A stretch of DNA of 27,564 bases from S012-113 sp965368405 (lineage in GTDB: Bacteria; Bacteroidota; Bacteroidia; Cytophagales; Cyclobacteriaceae): the NCBI GenBank assembly GCA_965368405.1, contig CBDUMS010000046.1, positions 1-27,564 of the forward strand, in the 5' to 3' direction. Shown here piece after piece: positions 15,859 to 25,394 of this stretch (position 1 is its first letter; the number at the start of each line of letters is the position of its first letter). A program made the translations under genes and the position numbers. The notes under the pieces were generated by a model, which saw nothing but the letters and a program-made list of their open reading frames with translations, did not search any database and had not been told where the DNA came from.

Positions 15859-15874
15859 GATAATAATTATTATC
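15859..15874. repeat. Perfect AT-rich palindrome downstream of the metallopeptidase-barrel gene
   Basis: GATAATAATTATTATC is a perfect 16-base palindrome, flanked by CTAGATCTAG (another palindrome, 15874-15883) that covers the stop codon of the metallopeptidase-barrel gene. It lies between that stop and the pdhC promoter. It may form a weak transcript-end hairpin or a binding site; no T-run of terminator quality follows. Confidence 0.35.
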
Positions 15875-15879
15875 TAGAT

Positions 15880-18789
15880 CTAGAAACCGAATGATCCAAT
15901 TAAGAACTCAAAGCTTCCTGATCCTTGATCAGGCAGGTATGAATAGCGCACTCCTAGCTCAAGTATTGGTAATGCTCGCATAAAGTTAAAATCAAATGTA
16001 AGCTCCATTCCTGTTGAATAATATTGCCTTGAGAAGTCAACAGGCTGAAACTGCGGATTATTTACCGTAGTGCTTCCAAAGCCGTAATCATAAAATAACT
16101 TAGCTTTTATCCGCTGAATATAGATCCATGGGCCAAGACTTAAGTCAGGATAGAGTAATGGGAGATCATAATTCGCCCGGAGTGCATAAAAATCTTCGAA
16201 TGTAGAGCCGCGAACCCCTCTAGGGTAAGGCATTCTGTTCGCGAACCAATAATTATTATTATCTAGAGTGATTTTATTATGTTGATAACCGGCAAAGAAG
16301 TTTAACGAGTGATGTTTGGCTAACCCTGGTACATAGAACTGGCCCCGAAAGGAAGTCAAGCCACCATCGTAATCGCCTCCATAGGGTGTAGAGAAATTCT
16401 CGGCAACCAAAACAATACCCCATTTCGATTGAATATCACGCCGACTTCGAGTATGTAAACTGGAGAAAAGTACTCGAAATTCATTGTTTAGTAAATTGCC
16501 ATTTCCGAGTCTACTAAAATATAAATAGTACCTATCTGATCCGAAGGCAGAGCTTTGGTAATCTCTAACTGCGGTGTAGCCAACATAATTTCGCACTTCT
16601 AAATTGGTGAAATACTTACTTTTTGTTAAAATCCAGGGTATTCGTAATCCTCCCTTTATACCCGTTTCATTCCACTTAATCTGATCTATTCGATTGGCGC
16701 CTGAGGCGGTATCGCGGTAGGTTACTGAGGCATTTCGTTTAGCATAATTAGCTTCAATGTCCAATATTGGGTATAAGCCCTGATAACTACCCCGAGCAAT
16801 CCACTTAAAATTTAAATCCTGATCTGTCTGAAATCCAAGAAAGAGGTCGGTTGTACTGAGCACATTTGTGGAGTATAACCCCACTTCCAGGTCGGTAGCC
16901 GTCGGTGAAACAAGTGGCCCCCAACTATGTAATTTGACAGCCTTTTTTCTGTATCTTGAAACATCGTAATCAATTTCAGGAATACTATCTAAAATGGTTG
17001 CATTACCTTCATTTTCAACCATCGACGCATAAAATTGAATCCTAGTGTCTTCAAGGTCTTCCACTGCTGTCCACAGTTCTTTATCATAGGGAATCCGAGC
17101 GATATCGTTGCCCAAAGAATTCAACTCACTATAATAGATATACTTTTCATCCTTAGAGAACGTGAAATTAGTTGCGCCGAATTTCGATGAGGTTACCTGA
17201 TACAGAATACCGGATGATAAGTCCTTCGCATAAATGTTATCAATTTCCGTCATCCCTGATACAAAAAACAGAAACTCATTATGGCGAACTGCATAGGAGA
17301 TCTGATCTAAGGTTGGTTCAAGCAAAACCGATATCTCCTTATTTGCTGTATTAATTTCCAAAATCTTCTTTCGGCGATCATAAACTTCAGCAACCACAAT
17401 CGAGGTACTATCAGTCCATACAGGATTAGTTAGCAGACTTCCTTCAGGAGCTGGAATGGACTTCATTCGCTGTCCAGAGTAAGCATCCAGAATAACTAAA
17501 GTGTTCTTATAATCACTGGTCTGTTCTATTGTCGCTAGCTTAGTACGGTCTGGTGATAATGCGGCGGCCGTATATCGAGATTTCTCTCCTATTTGCCTTA
17601 GTACGCCAGTACCCATATTAAATAACTTAATAACGGAGTAGGTTCTTTGACGCCAACGTGGATCATAATTAAATTCGTTCCAAACAATTATACCATCCCG
17701 AGCCGATAGCATACCTGCATCGTTTAGTACACCTGGTGTGAAAACCACATGTTCATCTCCGGTATTTACATTTACCTCAACTAATCGAGCATAATCTCCT
17801 AGCCCAGATTTCAAAGCCAGAATATTTCCATTATCCAGTGCCTGTGGATAATTGTAATTGGTATAAACCTTTTTTCGTTTGGTATTTATCTTTTCAAAGC
17901 TGGTTATTTCTAGGCCTTGCAATTGGTTCTGCCATTTATCTTTTAGCTCCACCATCATAGACTGATACATTGCAGGCATTTTTTTGCCGCCAAACATTTT
18001 CTGAGAGAATGAAAAACTGAAGGGGACATAGGGCATAGACCATGTCTTATCTACCATGTTTTCTAGCGACTTCTCGCCATAGCTATTTTTAAGATAAGTA
18101 GCATAGAAATAGCCAAGTACATAATGATTAGGAATAAAATCCTTAAACGACCTGAGGTAAGCCTTGTTGTAATTAAACGCACCTCGCTCAAGTAGATTTG
18201 CGCGAAAGCTGGCACTAAATTGAGGTATACGCCCCCTGCCACTCGATGATAATGCTGTTTCGATACCTACAGCATCACCTTCCCAAAACCAAGATGGCAC
18301 ACTAGAACCAGCAACTGCCCCCTGTGAATATTCGCCGAATATTGTTCTAATAAAACCAGTAAACCCGGTTCTGCTACGCTCAAATTGAACAACGTGTCGA
18401 TATTCATGCAAGGCTAGCATATCGAGCCAGTCGTTATTACCAACAAGATTTGCCCTCTGAGGGCTGCTCGTAAAAAACTCAGACCTCCGAGGACCCAGGG
18501 TTACAAACCCATTTGATACTAGATTCTGGTTTTGAAGGATGATGGGTATTGGCTTAGTGCCATTCAGACCCATACTTTTCGCTACGGGCTGATGGATTCT
18601 TTCCAAGGTATTCGCCATACGAAGGCCTTGCTTTTTAAAGCCCTCTGGGTATATGATCTTGAAATTAGGTGTTTTAATTTGCTGCCATTTCACAGAAGGT
18701 GGCAGGTTGTCAAGCACAAGGGTTGACTGACCCTTCGCAATAATCACAAAAACTAATAATAAAAAAAGTACCCCGCCTCGTTTAAACAT
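15880..18789 (-). CDS. Predicted secreted gluzincin-like metallopeptidase with beta-propeller and outer-membrane barrel
   Basis: The mature start is ATG at 18789: it gives a signal peptide MFKRGGVLFLLLVFVIIAKG followed by Gln, whereas a TTG at 18852 in the same frame would add 21 hydrophilic residues. The 969-residue product has an N-terminal region with WQQIKTPNFKIIYPEG and HEYRH (His128, Glu129, His132), then WFWEGDA (Glu170), the HExxH...E pattern of peptidase MA-like gluzincins. Residues about 330-600 look like a TolB/PD40 beta-propeller (ALSPDRTKLATIEQTSDYKN; FTFSKDEKYIYYSEL). The C-terminal third alternates like an outer-membrane barrel and ends in Phe (LIGSFGF). It probably faces the periplasm or surface. 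Function is not established. It is divergent from the M16 peptidase lipoprotein. Confidence 0.8.
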   Translation of the reverse strand: MFKRGGVLFLLLVFVIIAKGQSTLVLDNLPPSVKWQQIKTPNFKIIYPEGFKKQGLRMANTLERIHQPVAKSMGLNGTKPIPIILQNQNLVSNGFVTLGPRRSEFFTSSPQRANLVGNNDWLDMLALHEYRHVVQFERSRTGFTGFIRTIFGEYSQGAVAGSSVPSWFWEGDAVGIETALSSSGRGRIPQFSASFRANLLERGAFNYNKAYLRSFKDFIPNHYVLGYFYATYLKNSYGEKSLENMVDKTWSMPYVPFSFSFSQKMFGGKKMPAMYQSMMVELKDKWQNQLQGLEITSFEKINTKRKKVYTNYNYPQALDNGNILALKSGLGDYARLVEVNVNTGDEHVVFTPGVLNDAGMLSARDGIIVWNEFNYDPRWRQRTYSVIKLFNMGTGVLRQIGEKSRYTAAALSPDRTKLATIEQTSDYKNTLVILDAYSGQRMKSIPAPEGSLLTNPVWTDSTSIVVAEVYDRRKKILEINTANKEISVLLEPTLDQISYAVRHNEFLFFVSGMTEIDNIYAKDLSSGILYQVTSSKFGATNFTFSKDEKYIYYSELNSLGNDIARIPYDKELWTAVEDLEDTRIQFYASMVENEGNATILDSIPEIDYDVSRYRKKAVKLHSWGPLVSPTATDLEVGLYSTNVLSTTDLFLGFQTDQDLNFKWIARGSYQGLYPILDIEANYAKRNASVTYRDTASGANRIDQIKWNETGIKGGLRIPWILTKSKYFTNLEVRNYVGYTAVRDYQSSAFGSDRYYLYFSRLGNGNLLNNEFRVLFSSLHTRSRRDIQSKWGIVLVAENFSTPYGGDYDGGLTSFRGQFYVPGLAKHHSLNFFAGYQHNKITLDNNNYWFANRMPYPRGVRGSTFEDFYALRANYDLPLLYPDLSLGPWIYIQRIKAKLFYDYGFGSTTVNNPQFQPVDFSRQYYSTGMELTFDFNFMRALPILELGVRYSYLPDQGSGSFEFLIGSFGF

Positions 18790-18917
18790 AAATCCTATTA
18801 CCTCAAACTTGGCAGCGATATTACTACAAATCTTGAATATCTCGTACCTCAAAATCTGTATTTTACCAACATTATGGTTTATTTTGTACTTATCATATAC
18901 TAACTAAAATTTTATCA

Positions 18918-21776
18918 ATGTCGAAATTATTCAAAACATTATTAGCTCTCTGGTTGGCAGTTGGCTTTATTGCATGTAACCCTGCAGACGATGCAGGAGA
19001 AGACAGTTTAAGCATTGAATTCGAAAAGTACAGCTTGGAGAATGGCTTAGATGTTGTCCTTCACCAGGACAAATCAGATCCAATAGTATCTGTTGCGATT
19101 ATGTATCATGTTGGATCGAACCGTGAAAAACCTGGCCGAACAGGATTTGCCCATCTTTTTGAGCACATGCTTTTTCAAGAATCGGAACATGTTGGGCAGG
19201 ACCAGTTTTTCAAGAAGATACAGGATGCTGGCGGTACGCTGAACGGTGGAACCTGGCAAGATGGGACCATTTATTATGAAGTTGTTCCTAATAACGCACT
19301 GGAAATGGTGCTGTGGCTTGAGTCTGATCGAATGGGATACATGATCAATACCGTGACAGAAGCAGCTTTTTACAATCAGCAAGAGGTTGTACAAAATGAA
19401 AAAAGGCAACGGGTTGATAATAACCCTTATGGTCATACTGGCTATGTGATTGACAAAAATCTATACCCTGAGGGACATCCTTATAACTGGCAAGTAATCG
19501 GCGAATTAGTTGATCTTCAAAATGCTACCGTAGAAGATGTAAAAGAGTTTTATCACAATTTCTATGGACCTAATAATGCGACTCTTGTAATTGCTGGTGA
19601 TTTTGAAGGCGAGGACACTAAAGCTCTGGTAGAGAAATATTTTGGTGAGATTAAAAGAGGGCCAGATGTTGCTCCATTGGAAGTTCAGATACCTACACTG
19701 GAAGAGACGAAGCGATTATATCATGAAGATAATTTTGCACGAGCAGCACAACTTAATATGGTTTGGCCCACTGTAGAACAGTTTAATAAAGATGCTTATG
19801 CCCTCGACTTCTTATCTGAGTTATTATCGGAAGGCAAAAAAGCTCCGATGTATAAGAATATAGTAAAAGAGAAAAATCTATCCTCAAGTGTTAACGTCTG
19901 GAATAATGCTTCGGAAATAGCGGGTGTTTTTAGGGTAAATATTACCGCGAATGCAGGCATTGGGCTCGACACAATTGAGCAGTCGGTATTCGAAAGCTTT
20001 AAACTTTTAGAAACTGAAGGAATTACTGATAAGGATGTAGAGCGAATTAAAGCGAGCATAGAAACTCAGTTTTACAACGGTATTAGCAGTGTTCTTGGAA
20101 AATCATTCCAGCTATCACAGTATAATACCTTTGCAGGTACCCCCGATTATATTTCAACAGAAATTAAAAACATCAAAGCTGTTACTAAAGAGGATGTAAT
20201 GCGGGTATACAACACCTATATAAAGGACAAACCTTATGTACTTACCAGTTTTGTTCCGAAAGGTCAACTAGATCTTATCGCATCCAATTCAGAACAGGCC
20301 GTTGTTGTAGAAGAAGTTATTACGGAGAATGTTGAGAAAAACATCGAAGATGCCGATGATGAAATTATAATGTCAGAATCTAGCTTCGACAGAAGCATTG
20401 AACCTGAGAAGGGTCCGAGTCCTGAGTTAAAAATACCAAACCAATGGGATGCTACGCTGGAGAACGGCATGAATGTTTATGGTATTGAATTTAATGAGCT
20501 GCCACTTGTGCAATTTAGTATTGTTCTAAAAGGTGGTCATTTATTCGATGAGATAACTAAAAATGGCGTTGCAAACCTCATGACTGATATTATGATGGAG
20601 GGTACAGCGACTAAAACACCTCAAGAATTAGAAGAGGCTATAGATATGTTAGGTGCAAGTATCAATATGTACACCTCTGACGAGAACATTACAATTTCCG
20701 CAAATTGCTTATCGCGAAATTATGACGCAACCATGGCGTTGATTGAAGAGATTCTTCTTGAGCCACGATGGGATGAAGCTGAGTTTGAGTTGATTAAAAC
20801 CCGTACTATAAATAGTATCAAACGAAGAGCGGGCAACCCAAATGCAGTAGCCCAATCCGCAGGAGCTAAATTACTCTATGGCCCGGAACATATCCTTGGT
20901 TATCCTGCAATAGGAACCGAAGCCGATGTCAAGATGATTCAGATCGATGACCTTAAGAACTTTTATAATAATTATTATTCTCCTACCGTAGCGAGCTACC
21001 ACGTAGTAGGTAATATTACAAAGGAAAAGGCATTGAAAACGCTTGAAAGCTTAAATAAAAATTGGCCTGCAAAAGAGGTTAATCCCCCGCAATATACCCT
21101 GCCGGACACAGAGGATAAATCGGGATTATATTTTGTAGATATCCCAAATTCAAAACAATCTGTAATTAATATTGGGTACTTATCCTTAAAAAGGACTGAC
21201 CCGGATTATTATCCTGCAATGGTTATGAATTATAAGTTGGGCGGATCGTTTAGTGGTAATGTAAACCTTATTCTTCGCGAAGAAAAAGGTTATACCTATG
21301 GAGCCAGAACATCCTTCGATGGTGGTAGAGTATCGGGTACATTCACCGCCTCGTCGAGTGTAAGAACCAATACTACCTACGAGTCTACCAAGATTTTTAT
21401 GGAAGAAATGGAGAAGTATAAGGAAGGTATTTCTGACGAAGACCTTGAATTTACGAAAAATGCGATGGTGAAATCAAACACCAGGCGTTTCGAAACACTG
21501 GGTTCATTAATTGGAATGCTCCAAACCAGAAGCAATTTTGGCTTTGATCCGGATTACATTAAAAAAGAAGAGGATGTAATTAAGAATATGACCCTAGATC
21601 AGCATAAAGCACTTGCCCAAAAATACATCAGACCTGAAAAAATGAAGTATTTAGTTGTGGGTGATGCAGCTACCCAGTTTGAGAAGTTTAACGACGCCGG
21701 ATTCGACGAACTTAAGCTGATTGATAAAGATGGTAATGAAGTTGAAGTTCCAATTGAAATTGGTGTTCAGAAATAG
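18918..21776 (+). CDS. M16-family zinc metallopeptidase lipoprotein, two tandem M16 units
   Basis: A 952-residue peptidase with a lipoprotein signal (FIAC, Cys20) and residues about 35-480 forming an active M16 unit: HLFEH (His79, Glu82, His83) and the third ligand Glu160 in VVQNEKRQ, followed by a strand-rich second half. Residues about 510-940 form a second M16 unit lacking the HxxEH motif (NLMTDIMMEGTATKT at that position), so it is probably structural, as in other pairs of active and inactive units. A linker of acidic, low-complexity sequence joins them. It is expected in the periplasm, anchored by lipid, degrading peptides. Its transcription ends at a strong hairpin at 21793-21828. It shares a 128-base divergent region with the barrel gene; TTTTG (18878-18882) is a weak -33 candidate. 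Confidence 0.93.
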   Translation: MSKLFKTLLALWLAVGFIACNPADDAGEDSLSIEFEKYSLENGLDVVLHQDKSDPIVSVAIMYHVGSNREKPGRTGFAHLFEHMLFQESEHVGQDQFFKKIQDAGGTLNGGTWQDGTIYYEVVPNNALEMVLWLESDRMGYMINTVTEAAFYNQQEVVQNEKRQRVDNNPYGHTGYVIDKNLYPEGHPYNWQVIGELVDLQNATVEDVKEFYHNFYGPNNATLVIAGDFEGEDTKALVEKYFGEIKRGPDVAPLEVQIPTLEETKRLYHEDNFARAAQLNMVWPTVEQFNKDAYALDFLSELLSEGKKAPMYKNIVKEKNLSSSVNVWNNASEIAGVFRVNITANAGIGLDTIEQSVFESFKLLETEGITDKDVERIKASIETQFYNGISSVLGKSFQLSQYNTFAGTPDYISTEIKNIKAVTKEDVMRVYNTYIKDKPYVLTSFVPKGQLDLIASNSEQAVVVEEVITENVEKNIEDADDEIIMSESSFDRSIEPEKGPSPELKIPNQWDATLENGMNVYGIEFNELPLVQFSIVLKGGHLFDEITKNGVANLMTDIMMEGTATKTPQELEEAIDMLGASINMYTSDENITISANCLSRNYDATMALIEEILLEPRWDEAEFELIKTRTINSIKRRAGNPNAVAQSAGAKLLYGPEHILGYPAIGTEADVKMIQIDDLKNFYNNYYSPTVASYHVVGNITKEKALKTLESLNKNWPAKEVNPPQYTLPDTEDKSGLYFVDIPNSKQSVINIGYLSLKRTDPDYYPAMVMNYKLGGSFSGNVNLILREEKGYTYGARTSFDGGRVSGTFTASSSVRTNTTYESTKIFMEEMEKYKEGISDEDLEFTKNAMVKSNTRRFETLGSLIGMLQTRSNFGFDPDYIKKEEDVIKNMTLDQHKALAQKYIRPEKMKYLVVGDAATQFEKFNDAGFDELKLIDKDGNEVEVPIEIGVQK

Positions 21777-21792
21777 ATATAATTAATTTAAT

Positions 21793-21828
21793 AAAAAGAG
21801 GGGTGCAGTTTTGCATCCCTCTTTTTTT
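21793..21828. terminator. Bidirectional intrinsic terminator
   Basis: AGAGGGGTGCA (21797-21807), loop GTTT, and TGCATCCCTCT (21812-21822) form an 11-base-pair stem with one G-U pair, followed by a run of seven T on the plus strand. Five A precede the stem, giving T5 on the minus strand. It serves both the M16 gene (plus) and the convergent DUF1761 gene (minus). Confidence 0.88.
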
Positions 21829-21830
21829 GC

Positions 21831-22232
21831 CTAATGCCAGGCACCTAAGATTCCACCAATTACCAAATAGGTGATAAGGTTATACCCAGCATTAATTAAA
21901 AATAGCTTTAAAGAATGGTGTTCGAATAAGGAGTTAATTCCCATTGACGGAATAACAAAGAATAAAGCCGTCATGGCACCGTACATTAAACCTTCTTGAA
22001 AATTGGCTTGCCCAGCAAAGAACATAGCCATTCCGTAGGTAATCAAAACACTAAGGACAAAGGCTAACCCAAATTTTCTAGCCATATTGGCATTCTGTAA
22101 TTCTTCATCGGTTAAGCCTACTGCTGCTTGCCATGCCTTGCCTAATATAAAAGGCCCATACCAAATTGCGCCGACAATAAAACTTGATACTGCAGCCACT
22201 AAAACTGCCCAATAATTGATAGTTGCTTCCAT
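21831..22232 (-). CDS. DUF1761 family membrane protein
   Basis: A 133-residue integral membrane protein with four predicted spans (around 8-28, 53-74, 81-97 and 110-130). WYGPFILGKAW near the N-terminus and GYNLITYLVIGGILGAWH at the end match the DUF1761 family, whose function is unknown. Length is normal for the family. It starts with ATG at 22232 and lies 52 bases downstream of the permease stop on the same strand; TTGA plus a partial -7 (TAGATTGT) at 19-base spacing in the gap is only a weak promoter candidate. Its transcript ends at the bidirectional hairpin. Confidence 0.85.
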   Translation of the reverse strand: MEATINYWAVLVAAVSSFIVGAIWYGPFILGKAWQAAVGLTDEELQNANMARKFGLAFVLSVLITYGMAMFFAGQANFQEGLMYGAMTALFFVIPSMGINSLFEHHSLKLFLINAGYNLITYLVIGGILGAWH

Positions 22233-22284
22233 AAGATTAACGTTGATTAATTGACAATCTAGAAAATTCTCACCATTAAGTCAA

Positions 22285-24957
22285 TTATTCGTATTGGATC
22301 GAGTCTATTGGATTTGCTCGGGCTGCCTTATACGTTTGAAAACCCACGGTTATCCATGCCAAAAGAATGGCTACCGATCCGGCCAATAATATAGTTGTCC
22401 AATTTACCGAACCGTGATATGCAAAAGTTTCTAACCAGCTATTCATCAGGAAGTAAGCAATAGGAATAGCTAAGAGAAATCCAATAAAGACCAGGAATGT
22501 AAACCCTCTGGTAAGAATAAATAACACTTCGTTGTTCGAAGCACCCAGTACCTTTCTAATGCCTATTTCCTTAAAGCGTTGCTCTGTTGTATACGATGCT
22601 AAGCCGAACAATCCTAACATACCAATGATGATAGCGAGTACCGAAAAGTAGTTCACTAATTCTGCTAAACGATCTTCGTTTGCATATTGGGCGTCAAACT
22701 GGGCGTCTATATAATAAGTTTCAAAGGGGTAATCTGGCATAAGATACGACCACTTTTCCTGCAGAAAAAGCATCGTTTCTTCCTCCTTATCTTGAGCCAT
22801 CTTTACGATGAGATTACCCATTCTTCCACTACTTATCATAAAGACAACGGGTGCAATCTCTTGATGTAAGGCTTCGAAATGGAAGTCTTTTACCACCCCT
22901 GTAATATAGCCTTGACGGCCGCCGTAATTAAACTTCTTACCGATTGCTTCGTTGTTCGTTTTCCAGCCAATTTCGCGTACCGCTACTTCGTTTAAGATAA
23001 ATGCTTCAGCAGAATCGCTCGCGTTATCAAAACTAAAATCTCTACCTGCAATAATCGGAGCATTGAGAGTTCTGAGGAAGTCATGATCGGTATGTACGTC
23101 CGCAATGCGAAACTCAACACGTTTCATCTCTCCATCAATTTCCGCAGTTGCCCCTTGTGAATCTAACAACCTTCCCGATGGGATGCGACTGGCAAACCCT
23201 ACTTGCTCAATGCCTGGGTTCTGTAAAAGATTATTCTTAGTGTCGAGCAAATTATTATAGATTGCCTGATTGATCGGTAAAACCAGCACGCGGTTATCAT
23301 CAAAGCCTAAATCTTTCGATTTTACATAGTCCAGTTGATCATTGACCACTCCAACTCCAATTAGTAAAACAATCGAAATGGCAAACTGGAATACTACCAA
23401 CACAGACCTCAGCCCAAATTTCGCTTTCCCTGCATTCACTTCACCCTTAAGTGTATCTACCGGTTTGTATGCAGAAAGATAAAATGCGGGGTACGAACCC
23501 GCTACAAAACCGGTAAGTATCGTAATCCCCAGCAAGAGAACAACCAGAAATTGGTTATTGATAAGATCAAGGACTAACGATTTTTGGGTAAAGTTATTAA
23601 ACCATGGCAGGACCAGTGAAACCAATAGAATTGAAAGCACTAATGCAAACACAGCATATAAGAGCGATTCCGCTATGAACTGGCGAATCAGCATTGGACG
23701 AACGGCACCCATAACTTTACGCATACCCACTTCGCGCGCCCTTTTTGATGAACGCGCGGTAGCAAGATTAACAAAATTTATACAGGCTATGATTAGAATG
23801 AACAAAGCCACCATAGAATAGAGATAGACATAAGCAATGTCGCCATTAGGCTCGAGCTCACTATCAAGTTGAGAATGGAGATGGATATCGGTAAGTGGCC
23901 ATAAACTTAATTTATTATACTCATTCGGCATTCTGCCTGAGCTGGTTGGCATTAGGTGTTTATTTAAGAAATTCCCTAATTCAACCTCCAGGTCTTTGTA
24001 AGGATAGCCTTCTTTCAGTAATAAATAGGTTGAAAAATTATTGCTCCCCCATGCCTGCATAAAGCTCTCATAGCCACCATAATAAGCCTCAACCATGGCC
24101 ATCGGCCCAATTAATTCCGGGTGAAAGTGAGAGTTTTCAGGAATGTCTTCAATTACAGCTGTTACTTTAACTTCGAAGGGCTCAGGTAAATATTGATTAC
24201 CTAACGACATCGCATTTCCAATAACATCTAATTTTCCAAAGTATTTTTCAGCGGCCGATCGGGTTAAGACTATTGAATTAGGCTGGTCTAAAGCTGTTGT
24301 TAAATCTCCTTCAATTACCTCCCAGGTAAAAACTTTAAACACATTCGGGTCACTAAAAAATAGCTGAGGTTCTTCAATAGCCTTGTCATCACCTTTAACC
24401 AAAAATGTCATACCCATTAGGCGTACCGCTTCCTCTACAATTCCATCATAATCTGATTTAATGAGTGGTCCAAACGGCGGTGCAACTTCGCCCAAGTGAA
24501 GGTTCACCTCCCCACTATCGTTATACCAAGCGCGTGAAACACGATAAATACGATCAGAATTTTCGTGATATCTATCATAGCTTAGTTCATTTTGAACGAA
24601 AAGAAGAATTAGAATGGTTGCTGCCATTCCAATTGCTAGCCCTGATACATTAATTATCGAATACGCTTTGCTGCGCATCATATTTCGAAATGCGATTTTT
24701 ATATAGTTCTTATACATGCCTGCTGTTGTTATTGGTTTTTTGTTTTTAAATAAGTTAAAGGGACGGACCATATCCAATACATCCTTTATATACTTGATTT
24801 TAGCCCTGGTCTTACCTTTCTTTTGGATAGTTTGGAGATACAACTCCTCTAAATCGCCAGCTATATACTCTATCTCACGACTATCACTAAACCAGTATAA
24901 AAGCCGCTCCGCCCAGCGTGGTGGTGTTTGATTTTTGTTCTCCTCTTTTTTTTCCAT
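22285..24957 (-). CDS. FtsX/MacB-type permease with permease-prefix domain
   Basis: A 890-residue membrane protein. Residues about 1-75 form the cytosolic prefix (PPRWAERLLYWF, EIEYIAGDLEELY) found on permeases encoded beside PadR regulators. Then a membrane span (about 100-121, SGLAIGMAATILILLF) and a MacB-like periplasmic domain (ELSYDRYHENSDRIYRVSR), an FtsX unit around 378-500 (REVGMRKVMGA), a second periplasmic domain and a final FtsX unit (FKEIGIRKVLGAS; ends ARANPIDSIQYE). The family is ABC-transporter related (export or envelope mechanotransmission), but no ATPase gene lies nearby, so the partner is elsewhere or absent. The ATG overlaps the PadR gene's TAA by one base (TAATG), showing coupling. 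Substrate unknown. Confidence 0.93.
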   Translation of the reverse strand: MEKKEENKNQTPPRWAERLLYWFSDSREIEYIAGDLEELYLQTIQKKGKTRAKIKYIKDVLDMVRPFNLFKNKKPITTAGMYKNYIKIAFRNMMRSKAYSIINVSGLAIGMAATILILLFVQNELSYDRYHENSDRIYRVSRAWYNDSGEVNLHLGEVAPPFGPLIKSDYDGIVEEAVRLMGMTFLVKGDDKAIEEPQLFFSDPNVFKVFTWEVIEGDLTTALDQPNSIVLTRSAAEKYFGKLDVIGNAMSLGNQYLPEPFEVKVTAVIEDIPENSHFHPELIGPMAMVEAYYGGYESFMQAWGSNNFSTYLLLKEGYPYKDLEVELGNFLNKHLMPTSSGRMPNEYNKLSLWPLTDIHLHSQLDSELEPNGDIAYVYLYSMVALFILIIACINFVNLATARSSKRAREVGMRKVMGAVRPMLIRQFIAESLLYAVFALVLSILLVSLVLPWFNNFTQKSLVLDLINNQFLVVLLLGITILTGFVAGSYPAFYLSAYKPVDTLKGEVNAGKAKFGLRSVLVVFQFAISIVLLIGVGVVNDQLDYVKSKDLGFDDNRVLVLPINQAIYNNLLDTKNNLLQNPGIEQVGFASRIPSGRLLDSQGATAEIDGEMKRVEFRIADVHTDHDFLRTLNAPIIAGRDFSFDNASDSAEAFILNEVAVREIGWKTNNEAIGKKFNYGGRQGYITGVVKDFHFEALHQEIAPVVFMISSGRMGNLIVKMAQDKEEETMLFLQEKWSYLMPDYPFETYYIDAQFDAQYANEDRLAELVNYFSVLAIIIGMLGLFGLASYTTEQRFKEIGIRKVLGASNNEVLFILTRGFTFLVFIGFLLAIPIAYFLMNSWLETFAYHGSVNWTTILLAGSVAILLAWITVGFQTYKAARANPIDSIQYE

Positions 24958-25289
24958 TAAGCAAGAGCAAAATTTAATTTTGGTATGAGCTTGTAGAGCT
25001 CGGATCTCAATTCGTTACTGACTCGTAAAGCCTCTTTTCCTGCAATCGTAATCTGGTAATACTTCTTGCGTCTACCACCACGTATCTTGGTGGCCTCACC
25101 TATTTGCGGTTTAATAAATCCCTTATCCTCAAGACGACTAAGAGCAGAATGTAAAGCCCCTATGCTTGGATTTCTTCTCGCTTTTTCAGCAATAAAGTCT
25201 TTAATGCTAACACCATAGGCATCATTGGCCAATGCCCCAATGGTCAATAAGACTAACTCTTCGAACTCGCCTAAATTAGATCCTTTCAT
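24957..25289 (-). CDS. PadR-family transcriptional regulator
   Basis: A 110-residue winged-helix protein. LGEFEELVLLTIGALAND (residues 6-23) and YGVSIKDFIAEKARRNPSIGALHSALSRLEDKGFI (first helices and recognition helix) followed by GGRRKKYYQITIAGKEAL (wing) are typical of the PadR family. Such small PadR proteins usually repress their own operon; here that would be the coupled permease gene. The C-terminal helix is short, as in the smaller family subgroup. A 6-base inverted repeat at 25371-25385 upstream is one possible operator. Confidence 0.92.
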   Translation of the reverse strand: MKGSNLGEFEELVLLTIGALANDAYGVSIKDFIAEKARRNPSIGALHSALSRLEDKGFIKPQIGEATKIRGGRRKKYYQITIAGKEALRVSNELRSELYKLIPKLNFALA

Positions 25290-25370
25290 AGTTATATATT
25301 TCCTAAATGCAGATGAAATATTAACTAAGACGCTAGAAAATAAGAAAAGGTTACAAAAAAGCGATTTTGG

Positions 25371-25385
25371 ACTCCTTAGAGGAGT
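25371..25385. promoter_or_regulatory. Inverted repeat upstream of padR-permease, downstream of ferredoxin
   Basis: ACTCCT and AGGAGT (six-base arms, three-base spacer TAG) lie between the ferredoxin stop and the padR start, inside direct copies of AAGCGATT (25359-25366 and 25389-25396). On the minus strand T6 follows about 10 bases after the second arm, so it could instead be a weak terminator for the ferredoxin gene. It does not fit the ATGT-N8-ACAT form of some PadR sites. Confidence 0.28.
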
Positions 25386-25394
25386 ATTAAGCGA

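Noticed and set aside
18790..18852. TTG at 18852 as start of the metallopeptidase-barrel protein
   Set aside because: It would add 21 residues before a clear signal peptide starting at ATG 18789.
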